This document shows, piece after piece, positions 1 through 5,329 of a stretch of 8,349 nucleotides of DNA. Position 1 is the first letter of the stretch, and every line of letters starts with the position of its first letter. The notes below the pieces were generated by a model. It was given only the letters and a program-made list of their open reading frames with translations. It made no database searches and had not been told where the DNA came from. This DNA comes from Actinomycetes bacterium (GTDB lineage: Bacteria > Actinomycetota > Thermoleophilia > Gaiellales > Gaiellaceae). The translations under genes and the position numbers were made by a program. Location of the stretch: contig JAUXJK010000077.1 of NCBI GenBank assembly GCA_030624785.1, positions 1 to 8,349 of the forward strand. The letters are read 5' to 3'.

Positions 1-159
1 GCCCTCTACAGAATCGGGAAGTTCACTTTCAAGCGCCGGCAGGCACGCCGAGTTCGCAAGACCGAGTCGGCGCACGAGGAAGCAGACGCGCAGGTCCCTG
101 ACGAGGACACTGGCGAGACGGCGATCCCGGCGAATCCTCCGAGCGACCCAGGCGAGTAG
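1..159 (+). CDS. C-terminal fragment of an unidentified protein
   Basis: Frame 1 is open from the first base to a TAG at 157-159 and gives the last 52 residues of a gene that starts before the window. The visible part begins with a short hydrophobic/aromatic stretch (ALYRIGKFTF), then an Arg/Lys-rich segment (about residues 11-21), then an acidic, Ala/Pro/Glu/Asp-rich tail that looks disordered. A basic patch followed by a polar tail is what one sees after the last membrane helix of some integral membrane proteins, but no helix is visible here, so that is only a guess. The gene is convergent with groEL and ends 34 nt before the hairpin between them. I do not recognise the family. Coding status rests on codon-like composition and on the stop lying just before an intergenic hairpin. 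Confidence 0.5.
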   Translation, partial: ALYRIGKFTFKRRQARRVRKTESAHEEADAQVPDEDTGETAIPANPPSDPGE

Positions 160-192
160 CCGTAGAGAACTGCGACAAACGCGGGCCAGAAC

Positions 193-222
193 GACGGAAG
201 GCGGCCGTAGCCGCCCTCCGTC
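193..222 (-). terminator. Probable groEL transcription terminator hairpin
   Basis: Two 13-nt arms (193-205 and 210-222) flank a 4-nt loop (206-209). Read as minus-strand RNA, all 13 pairs form, one of them a G-U wobble, and the loop is UACG closed by C-G, the very stable cUNCGg tetraloop. Read on the plus strand, the same position is an A-C mismatch, so the hairpin is better for groEL transcripts. The hairpin starts 22 nt past the groEL stop. Only a short U-poor run (GUUCU) follows, so it is not a textbook U-tract terminator. It may also serve the convergent upstream gene. Confidence 0.65.
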
Positions 223-244
223 TAGTTCGGCAGAATATGCCTGG

Positions 245-1876
245 TTACATCATGTCAGGCATGCCGCCTGGCATACCTCCTGGGGCTCCTCCGCCGCCAT
301 CCGGCTCGGGCGCCTCAGCGACGATGCACTCGGTTGTGAGGATGTTCTTCGCAATCGATGCGGCGTTCTGAAGCGCGGAGCGGGTCACCATGGTGGGATC
401 GATGATTCCGGCCTTGACCAGGTCTTCCAACTCATTAGTATCAGCGTTGAGACCCACGCCCTTCCGAGCGTTCTGCACCTTGTCGACAATGACCGAGCCC
501 TCGAGGCCCGCGTTGTTAGCGAGTGTGCGTACCGGCTCTTCGAGCGCTCGGGCGACGATCTTGAGACCTGTCTTCGTGTCGCCCTCGTAGTCATCGATAT
601 TGAGCGAGTCGATCGCTTGCAATAGTGCGACACCACCACCTGGAACGATGCCCTCCTCGAGGGCAGCTCGGGTGGCCTGCAAGGCGTCTTCGACGCGGTG
701 CTTCTTCTCTTTCATCTCGGTCTCGGTGGCAGCGCCTACCTTGACGACTGCAACACCGCCAGCCAGCTTCGCGAGACGCTCCTGGAGCTTCTCGCGGTCG
801 AAATCGGAGTCGGTCGACTCGATCTCGCCCTTGATCTGCTGGATGCGGCTCTTGATTCCAGCCGATGCGCCACCACCGTCGATGATGGTTGTCGCGTCCT
901 TGTCGACGACGACCTTGCGCGCACGACCGAGCTGCGTGAGCTTCGTGCTCTCGAGCTTGAGGCCCATGTCCTCGGTGATGACCTCGCCACCCGTCAGGAT
1001 CGCGATGTCTTCGAGCATCCGCTTGCGCCGGTCTCCGAATCCTGGAGCTTTGACGGCGACTGCGGAGAACGTTCCGCGAAGCTTGTTCACGACGATCGTC
1101 GCGAGGGCCTCGCCTTCGAGATCCTCCGCCACGATCAGCAGCGGCTTGCCTGCCTGGATGACCTGCTCGAGCACCGGCAGCATGTCCTTTACAGCCGTGA
1201 TCTTTGAGTTCGCGATCAGGATGTAGGGATCGTCGAGCGTCGCTTCCATGCGATCCGAGTCGGTGATCATGTACGGCGACAGGTAGCCCTTGTCGAACTG
1301 CATGCCCTCGGTGAACTCGAGGTCGAGCCCGAATGTCTGGCCCTCCTCGACGTTTACTACGCCGTCCTTGCCGACCCTTTCGATCGCGTCAGCGATGACG
1401 TCACCGATCTCGCGCTCGCGCGCCGAGATGGTGGCGACTCGAGCGATGTCTTCCTTGCCCGAGATCTCCTTGCTCTGCTTGCGCAGGCTCTCGACGATCG
1501 AGTCAACCGCGGCTTCGATGCCACGCTTGATTGCCATCGGGTTCGCACCTGCAGCAACGTTCTTTAGACCTTCGCGAACGATGGCCTGGGCAAGTATGGT
1601 CGCCGTCGTCGTACCGTCGCCAGCGACGTCGTTCGTCGCTGTGGCGACCTCGCGCACAAGCTGTGCGCCCTGGTTCTCGAAGACGTCTTCGACCTCGATC
1701 TCTCGAGCGATTGTGACGCCGTCGTTCGTAATCGTGGGAGCTCCGAACTTCTTGTCGAGTACCACGTAGCGACCCTTGGGGCCGAGCGTGACCTTGACAG
1801 CGTTCGCGAGGGTGTTGACGCCGCGTTCCAGCGCACGTCGAGCATCCTCGTTGAACAGCAACTCCTTGTGTGCCAT
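245..1876 (-). CDS. groEL: GroEL chaperonin (60 kDa, Hsp60)
   Basis: This is a full-length 543-residue group I chaperonin, the usual length. It forms the double-ring ATP-driven folding chamber in the cytoplasm and works with the GroES lid. Visible landmarks are the nucleotide site residues D52 (in NDGVTIA) and D87 (in AGDGTTT), D397 in the VEDAL segment, and the chaperonin signature near residues 404-415 ending GIVPGGG. The apical domain spans roughly 190-375. The C-terminus is a Gly/Met-rich tail with GGM repeats ending in MM, the type found in housekeeping GroEL, not the His-rich tail of some actinobacterial paralogs. The ATG at 1876 has a strong Shine-Dalgarno AAGGAGGA at 1885-1892, 8 nt away. 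groEL lies 39 nt downstream of groES with no obvious promoter between, so both should be heat-induced from the CIRCE-controlled promoter. The stop is TAA at 245-247. Confidence 0.98.
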   Translation of the reverse strand: MAHKELLFNEDARRALERGVNTLANAVKVTLGPKGRYVVLDKKFGAPTITNDGVTIAREIEVEDVFENQGAQLVREVATATNDVAGDGTTTATILAQAIVREGLKNVAAGANPMAIKRGIEAAVDSIVESLRKQSKEISGKEDIARVATISAREREIGDVIADAIERVGKDGVVNVEEGQTFGLDLEFTEGMQFDKGYLSPYMITDSDRMEATLDDPYILIANSKITAVKDMLPVLEQVIQAGKPLLIVAEDLEGEALATIVVNKLRGTFSAVAVKAPGFGDRRKRMLEDIAILTGGEVITEDMGLKLESTKLTQLGRARKVVVDKDATTIIDGGGASAGIKSRIQQIKGEIESTDSDFDREKLQERLAKLAGGVAVVKVGAATETEMKEKKHRVEDALQATRAALEEGIVPGGGVALLQAIDSLNIDDYEGDTKTGLKIVARALEEPVRTLANNAGLEGSVIVDKVQNARKGVGLNADTNELEDLVKAGIIDPTMVTRSALQNAASIAKNILTTECIVAEAPEPDGGGGAPGGMPGGMPDMM

Positions 1877-1915
1877 TCGGTGAATCCTCCTTCATTCAAT
1901 ACGCGCGGCTAGGCG

Positions 1916-2227
1916 CTATTTCTTCTTCCTTTTTGTGGTCTCAACGACTTTGGCGAGGATGTCGGACTCGCGAAGGATGAGCCATTCGTCACCTTCGAGC
2001 TTGATGTCCGTCCCGCCGTACTTCGAGTAGATGACGTCGTCGCCAACTTCTACGTCGAGTGCGACGCGCTCACCCTTGTCGTTCAACGCACCGGGGCCCA
2101 CCGCAAGTATCCGGCCGCGCTGCGGCTTCTCCTTAGCGGTATCCGGAAGCACGATGCCGCTTGCCGTAACATCCTCTTCCTCGGTGGCTTCGACGATGAG
2201 TCGATCCCCCAACGGTTGCAGGTTCAT
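1916..2227 (-). CDS. groES: GroES co-chaperonin (10 kDa, Hsp10)
   Basis: This is a 103-residue co-chaperonin that forms the heptameric lid on GroEL. It begins MNLQPLGDRL, the standard GroES N-terminus, and has the mobile-loop region around residues 17-33 (EEEDVTASGIVLPDTAKEKP), then GRILAVGPG, the YSKYGGT strand, and the WLILRESDILA C-terminal strand. The family is usually about 95-100 residues; here a basic tail (TKRKKK) follows the conserved end. The frame stays open upstream, but the ATG at 2227 is chosen because it gives the conserved N-terminus and has AAGGAGGT at 2235-2242, 7 nt away, a full match to the anti-Shine-Dalgarno. It is the first gene of the groESL operon, with a perfect CIRCE operator 33 nt upstream of the start. 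Confidence 0.97.
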   Translation of the reverse strand: MNLQPLGDRLIVEATEEEDVTASGIVLPDTAKEKPQRGRILAVGPGALNDKGERVALDVEVGDDVIYSKYGGTDIKLEGDEWLILRESDILAKVVETTKRKKK

Positions 2228-2259
2228 TAACCCGACCTCCTTGCGTATTTTCCCAGAAA

Positions 2260-2286
2260 TTGGCACTCGCGGCATGAGAGTGCCAA
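2260..2286 (-). promoter_or_regulatory. CIRCE operator (HrcA binding site), proximal, perfect
   Basis: The sequence is TTGGCACTC-N9-GAGTGCCAA: 9-bp arms with perfect dyad symmetry and the canonical 9-nt spacer. CIRCE is the known binding site of the HrcA heat-shock repressor, usually at or just after the transcription start of groESL or dnaK operons. Here it covers the predicted start of the groES promoter, so bound HrcA should block initiation. The arms use TTGG..CCAA where the consensus is usually TTAG..CTAA, a GC-leaning variant. No hrcA gene lies in the window. Confidence 0.93.
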
Positions 2287-2290
2287 CGCC

Positions 2291-2320
2291 ACAATAGCGC
2301 AATCGCGTGGGCCTGATCAG
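2291..2320 (-). promoter_or_regulatory. Candidate groES promoter
   Basis: On the minus strand a -10-like TATTGT (2296-2291) lies 18 nt after a weak -35-like CTGATC (2320-2315). Initiation about 7 nt beyond the -10 would fall near 2284, inside the proximal CIRCE, which is the usual arrangement for HrcA-repressed groE. The -35 match is poor (3 of 6) and overlaps the 10-bp palindrome CCTGATCAGG (2312-2321). The placement is therefore supported mainly by its position relative to CIRCE. Confidence 0.45.
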
Positions 2321-2326
2321 GGTGAA

Positions 2327-2353
2327 CTGGCACACGCCCCGAACGAGTGCCAG
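2327..2353 (-). promoter_or_regulatory. Second CIRCE-like element, distal, one mismatch
   Basis: The sequence is CTGGCACAC-N9-GAGTGCCAG, with the same 9-9-9 layout as the proximal CIRCE and 8 of 9 arm positions paired. The core GGCAC/GTGCC is intact. Its centre is 67 bp upstream of the proximal element, beyond the candidate groES -35. Two CIRCE copies upstream of groES are known in some actinobacteria, which supports a real second HrcA site. It also lies in the region shared with the divergent ASCH gene and might affect that gene. Confidence 0.7.
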
Positions 2354-2440
2354 CGAGGATGTGCTGGCCACAAGGACGCGCACCAGCTACACATCCCGAG
2401 CTGCCCACCCGCCGCAGCCGAGCAACGGGAGGCCTGTGGC

Positions 2441-2446
2441 TATAGT
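2441..2446 (+). promoter_or_regulatory. Candidate -10 box for the ASCH gene
   Basis: TATAGT matches the -10 consensus at 5 of 6 positions and lies 37 nt before the ATG at 2484, so a transcript would start near 2452 with a leader of about 30 nt. No convincing -35 is seen 16-19 nt upstream. It is the best plus-strand -10 in the groES-ASCH divergent region. Confidence 0.35.
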
Positions 2447-2483
2447 TGGCGCCGCTCCCACTCGAACCGTGGAGCCACCCTTC

Positions 2484-2840
2484 ATGTACGCGCTGAACTT
2501 CTACTCCCCCATCGTCGCCGATCAGTTGCGGTCCCACCGCAAGACATCAACCATTCGGGTGGGCGACAAGTCGCGGAAGTACAAGAAGGGAATGATCGTG
2601 TCGGTGCTGGTGGGCACGCGCTTCGGTCCCCGCGAGAAGATGTTCGACGCGGTGATCGACAAGATCGAGGTCAAGACGCTCGGGGCTTGCTCGCCGCGTG
2701 AGATCGAGCACGACAGCCCTCAGCTGCGTCGCCCGGAGGAGATGGCGACGTTCTTGAGCCAGCTCTACAACCGAGACGTCTCCGAAGAGGAGACAGTCAC
2801 GGTGATCTTTTTCTCTGAGATTCGCGACCGGCGCGACTGA
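2484..2840 (+). CDS. ASCH-domain (PUA-like) protein, possible RNA or modified-nucleoside enzyme
   Basis: This small 118-residue protein is almost entirely one ASCH domain, a PUA-like beta-barrel fold linked to RNA. Visible hallmarks are the N-terminal FYSPIVADQL, the signature HRKTSTIRVGD (residues 18-28), the following KKGMIVSVLVG strand, the VIDKIEVKTL strand (58-66), a helix ending FLSQLYNRD, and the final strand ETVTVIFF. Residues K20, T23 and R25 line up with the KTITIR segment of E. coli YqfB, an ASCH protein reported to hydrolyse N4-acetylcytidine with Lys and Thr in this motif and a downstream Glu. The equivalent acid here is uncertain (E73, E75 or D77). The ATG at 2484 is chosen because the domain starts there and GGAG (2471-2474) lies 9 nt upstream. 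The open frame continues to 2307 but crosses the distal CIRCE. The exact substrate is unknown. Confidence 0.85.
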   Translation: MYALNFYSPIVADQLRSHRKTSTIRVGDKSRKYKKGMIVSVLVGTRFGPREKMFDAVIDKIEVKTLGACSPREIEHDSPQLRRPEEMATFLSQLYNRDVSEEETVTVIFFSEIRDRRD

Positions 2841-2858
2841 CGTGAAGACGCGGGCATC

Positions 2859-2885
2859 GACGTGCGAGGGCGGCTCGCTCTCGTC
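2859..2885. terminator. Weak hairpin between convergent genes
   Basis: The 48-nt gap between the ASCH and zinc-ribbon genes holds GCGAG-GGCGG-CTCGC (2864-2878), extendable by GACG/CGTC across an uneven bulge. It could end transcription in both directions. There is no U-tract on either side, so support is limited to its position. Confidence 0.3.
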
Positions 2886-2888
2886 TGG

Positions 2889-3176
2889 CTAGTTCTTGCC
2901 GCGCGGCTTTCGGCGAATGGGGCTGCCGAACTGCTCCGACGCGCGTAGCGGCGTCTCGCATTCTTCACACGCGACCGTGAACATCGAGCTGATCCGCGCC
3001 TGGCACGCGGGACAGTGCAGCAATAACTCGGCACCGCAGGTTGGGCAGGTTCGGTCGAGCTCGTCCTCGATCTCCTCGAAGTACCGTTGGCCGTGCCCGC
3101 ACTTCGTGCATACCGCGACCCAGTCGCCGAGGGTCTTCCTTCGCTCCTCGCGGAGCCAGTCGGATGCACTACCCAC
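2889..3176 (-). CDS. Small double zinc-ribbon protein, function unknown
   Basis: This 95-residue protein has four CxxC pairs: C23/C26, C44/C47, C55/C58 and C70/C73. Their spacing suits two zinc-binding sites, a first ribbon (23-47) and a second (55-73). The N-terminus (GSASDWLREERRKTLGDW) is likely a short helix, a charged stretch (EEIEDELDR) separates the first two pairs, and the tail is basic (IRRKPRGK). There is no signal peptide or membrane segment, so it is likely cytoplasmic. The layout resembles uncharacterised zinc-ribbon proteins such as DUF2321, but I cannot confirm the family. The GTG at 3176 is forced: an in-frame TAG lies four codons upstream (3188-3186) and no other usual start is nearby. 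No Shine-Dalgarno is seen, but TAGATT lies just 6 nt upstream, which suggests a leaderless transcript. The gene is divergent from the dehydrogenase operon. Confidence 0.8.
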   Translation of the reverse strand: MGSASDWLREERRKTLGDWVAVCTKCGHGQRYFEEIEDELDRTCPTCGAELLLHCPACQARISSMFTVACEECETPLRASEQFGSPIRRKPRGKN

Positions 3177-3182
3177 ACCCCG

Positions 3183-3188
3183 AATCTA
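3183..3188 (-). promoter_or_regulatory. Candidate -10 box giving a leaderless zinc-ribbon mRNA
   Basis: TAGATT on the minus strand fits the TAnnnT core and ends 6 nt before the GTG start at 3176, so transcription would begin at or next to the start codon. This spacing is typical of leaderless genes, which are common in actinobacteria. There is no clear -35, and no Shine-Dalgarno competes as an explanation. Confidence 0.4.
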
Positions 3189-3245
3189 GCCGCACCCAGG
3201 CCTTCCGGTGGGCGCGAACCGGCCTGATGCGACGGTGCGGGCGGA

Positions 3246-3251
3246 TACAGT
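3246..3251 (+). promoter_or_regulatory. Candidate -10 box of the dehydrogenase-lipoylation operon
   Basis: TACAGT lies 11 nt before the GTG at 3263, with a weak CTGATG (3224-3229) 16 nt upstream as a possible -35. Transcription would start near 3258, leaving a leader of only a few nucleotides. This fits the lack of a Shine-Dalgarno sequence before the first gene. Confidence 0.3.
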
Positions 3252-3262
3252 GCCAGCGAGCC

Positions 3263-4309
3263 GTGTCAGAAGTGCGCCATGCCAATCCCGTTGCCTCGTT
3301 CGACGAGGCCCGTGAGATCGGCCTCGACCGGACTGATCTCGTGAGCATGTATCGCAACATGCTGTTGACCCGCGGGATCGAGGATCGCGGGCGCACACTG
3401 TTTAAGCAAGGCAAGATCCCCGGCAGCTTTTACACAGGACTCGGCAACGAGGCATCGGCGGTCGCAATCGGGTCTGCCATGGGACCGGACGATGTTGGGA
3501 CACCTATCCAACGCAATATCGGTGTCCATCTCGCACGGGGCACACAGCCCTGGAAGATCCTTGCCCAGTACATGGGCCGCCAAGGCGGACCCTCCGTGGG
3601 ACGTGACGGCAACGTCCACTTTGCCGAGTTCGACCTCGGGCTGATCACAATGGTCAGCCACCTGCCGGCGATGCTGCCCGTGGCGACCGGCTGCGCGCTC
3701 GCGTTCCGAATTCGCGACGAGCAGCGTGTGGCTGTCGGGTGGTTCGGGGACGGTTCCTCGGCAAGGGGGGACGCCCACGAAGCAATGAACCTCGCGGGAA
3801 CACGCGAGCTCCCAGTCGTATTCATTTGCAATAACAACCACTTCGCGTACTCCACTCCGAACAGACTTGAGTACGCGATCGAGCACCTGGCCGAGCGAGC
3901 GCTCGCGTACGGCTTCGATGGCGTCGTAGTCGACGGGACAGAGCTGCTGTCGGTGTACCGCGAGACGCATCTGGCAATCGAGAAAGCGCGCAGTGGCGGG
4001 GGACCAACTCTGATCGAGTCCGTGACTCTAAGGCTCGAAGGTCACGGCGTTCACGACGACGCGTCCTATGTTCCTCGCGAGCTCATAGACGAGTATCGGG
4101 ACCGCGACCCGATCGACCAGTTCCATCGATGGCTTGTCGAACACGTCGACTTCACCCCCGATGAGCAGCGCGAACTTGAAAGCGCGGTCAAGCAAGCACT
4201 CAACGAAGCCCTGAAACTCGCTGAAGCAAGCCCTGAGCCGAACGCCGACTCCTTACTCGATGGGGTCTACGCGGCACGCGACGCTCTCGAAGCCCCCCAC
4301 TTCAGCTAG
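3263..4309 (+). CDS. 2-oxoacid dehydrogenase E1 component, alpha subunit (branched-chain/pyruvate type)
   Basis: This 348-residue protein is the thiamine-diphosphate-binding half of the alpha2beta2 E1 enzyme, which decarboxylates a 2-oxoacid and passes the acyl group to lipoyl-E2. The thiamine motif is clear: GDG at 162-164 and N190-N191 about 27 residues later. YTGLGNEA (57-64) is the usual early substrate-channel segment. H261 in LEGHGVHDD aligns with the catalytic-loop histidine of the family. The serine that is phosphorylated in mitochondrial enzymes is absent (Gly/Val there), so kinase control of that type is not expected. The partner beta subunit looks closer to the branched-chain type, but the substrate cannot be fixed from sequence. 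The GTG at 3263 is preferred as it sits just after a candidate -10; the frame is open back to 3041, overlapping the divergent gene. GTG 3272 is an alternative start. It is the first gene of the operon. Confidence 0.93.
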   Translation: MSEVRHANPVASFDEAREIGLDRTDLVSMYRNMLLTRGIEDRGRTLFKQGKIPGSFYTGLGNEASAVAIGSAMGPDDVGTPIQRNIGVHLARGTQPWKILAQYMGRQGGPSVGRDGNVHFAEFDLGLITMVSHLPAMLPVATGCALAFRIRDEQRVAVGWFGDGSSARGDAHEAMNLAGTRELPVVFICNNNHFAYSTPNRLEYAIEHLAERALAYGFDGVVVDGTELLSVYRETHLAIEKARSGGGPTLIESVTLRLEGHGVHDDASYVPRELIDEYRDRDPIDQFHRWLVEHVDFTPDEQRELESAVKQALNEALKLAEASPEPNADSLLDGVYAARDALEAPHFS

Positions 4310-5283
4310 TGGCGGAGCGCACCTATCTCGAAGCGATCGCCGAGAGCCTTCGTACTGAGATGCAACGCGATGAACGCGTGTTCTTGATCGGCCAGGACAT
4401 CGGCGCCTACGGCGGAGCGTTCAAGGTCACCAACGGTCTGCAGGAGACGTTCGGCGAGTGGCGCGTTATCGACGCACCCCTTTCAGAGACCGCGATCGTG
4501 GGTGGCTGCACCGGCGCCGCGCTCATGGGGCTGCGCCCCGTTGCAGAGATGCAGTTCGCAGACTTCGTCTCGTGCGCTTGGGACCAGCTTGTGACGGTCG
4601 CTGCAAAGCAGCATTGGCGGGCGGGCACGCCGGTTCCAATCGTCATCCGACTCCCATCGGGCGGCGGGTTCGCTGGGGGCCCGTTCCATTCGCAGAATCC
4701 GGAGTCGAGCTTCGCACACGTACCTGGCCTCAAGATCGTGTGTCCCGCGACGCCAAGCGATGCGAAGGGTCTCCTCGCCAGCGCGGTCGACGACCCGAAC
4801 CCCGTGCTGTTCTTCGAACACAAGCACCTCTATAGGCGGATCCGAGGTGACGTTGCCGAGGAGCGCTTCACAGTGCCGATCGGCACCGCTCGACTGGAGC
4901 GCGACGGCGACGACGTCACGCTGGTGACGTGGGGTGCCATGCTGCATGTCGCGATCGAAGCAGCCGCGGCACTGGCCGCTGAGGACGTTTCCGTCGAGAT
5001 CGTCGACCTGAGGTCGATTCTGCCGTGGGACAGCGATGCTGTCCTCAACTCGGTCAGGAAGACCTCGCGACTGCTCGTCCTGCATGAAGATACGTACACG
5101 GCGGGATTCGGCGCTGAGATTCTCGCCACGGTCGCCGCCGAGAGCTTCGAATATCTCGATGCGCCGCCGCAACGATTGACGGCGCCTGACTGCCCCGTCC
5201 CACTCGCACCTTCACTCGAAAGGCGTTTCCTGCCCCAGGTCGAAGACGTGTTGCACGCGCTACGCGAGCTACTGGCGTACTGA
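4309..5283 (+). CDS. 2-oxoacid dehydrogenase E1 component, beta subunit (branched-chain/pyruvate type)
   Basis: This 324-residue protein is the usual length of E1 beta, the transketolase-like pyrimidine-binding and C-terminal half of the heterotetramer. Landmarks are GQDIGAYGGAFKVT (28-41), the APLSE segment with E60 expected to contact the thiamine ring, the MQFADFV strand (81-87), FHSQNPESSFAH (126-137), and the C-terminal transketolase domain with VTLVTWGAMLH (203-213) and VDLRSILPWD (232-241). The HSQ-PE-FAH-PGLK and LR-I-PWD segments resemble branched-chain 2-oxoacid dehydrogenase beta subunits, with pyruvate as the main alternative. The start GTG overlaps the E1 alpha TAG by one base (TAGTG), a strong sign of translational coupling and equal output of the two subunits. 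No separate strong ribosome-binding site is visible. Confidence 0.95.
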   Translation: MAERTYLEAIAESLRTEMQRDERVFLIGQDIGAYGGAFKVTNGLQETFGEWRVIDAPLSETAIVGGCTGAALMGLRPVAEMQFADFVSCAWDQLVTVAAKQHWRAGTPVPIVIRLPSGGGFAGGPFHSQNPESSFAHVPGLKIVCPATPSDAKGLLASAVDDPNPVLFFEHKHLYRRIRGDVAEERFTVPIGTARLERDGDDVTLVTWGAMLHVAIEAAAALAAEDVSVEIVDLRSILPWDSDAVLNSVRKTSRLLVLHEDTYTAGFGAEILATVAAESFEYLDAPPQRLTAPDCPVPLAPSLERRFLPQVEDVLHALRELLAY

Positions 5284-5318
5284 TTTAACGTAGCCTCCAG
5301 ACGACGAGGCCGACAACG

Positions 5319-5324
5319 AAGGAG
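5319..5324 (+). promoter_or_regulatory. Shine-Dalgarno site that fixes the E2 GTG start
   Basis: AAGGAG ends 5 nt before the GTG at 5330. The E1 beta-E2 gap (5284-5329) otherwise shows no promoter or terminator, so E2 has its own ribosome-binding site on a shared transcript. Confidence 0.65.
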
Positions 5325-5329
5325 TTGGA

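Noticed and set aside
600..1769. Long open frames on the plus strand opposite groEL (about 160-210 codons)
   Set aside because: They lie entirely antisense to a certain groEL, have low-complexity Ser/Arg/Ala-rich products, and arise from the GC-rich codon pattern of the real gene.
2228..2383. A 52-codon N-terminal extension of GroES
   Set aside because: It would cross the proximal CIRCE and the promoter; the ATG at 2227 has a perfect Shine-Dalgarno and gives the standard GroES N-terminus.
2307..2483. A 59-codon N-terminal extension of the ASCH protein
   Set aside because: It runs through the distal CIRCE-like element and the candidate -10 box, has unconserved-looking composition, and the ASCH domain begins at the ATG at 2484, which has its own GGAG.
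3249..3260. The 12-mer AGTGCCAGCGAG before E1 alpha, identical to the right arm of the distal CIRCE (2346-2357), as a third HrcA site
   Set aside because: No matching left arm exists at the required 9-nt spacing, and a shared 12-mer is expected by chance in a window of this size.
3041..3262. A 74-codon N-terminal extension of E1 alpha
   Set aside because: It would overlap the 5' half of the divergent zinc-ribbon gene and has an Arg/Ser-rich, non-family sequence.
3266..3970. A 234-codon minus-strand frame opposite E1 alpha
   Set aside because: Antisense to a clear E1 alpha gene, with no recognisable domain; a by-product of high GC.
4483..5172. A 229-codon minus-strand frame opposite E1 beta
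   Set aside because: Antisense shadow of a well-conserved gene, with no domain or motif.
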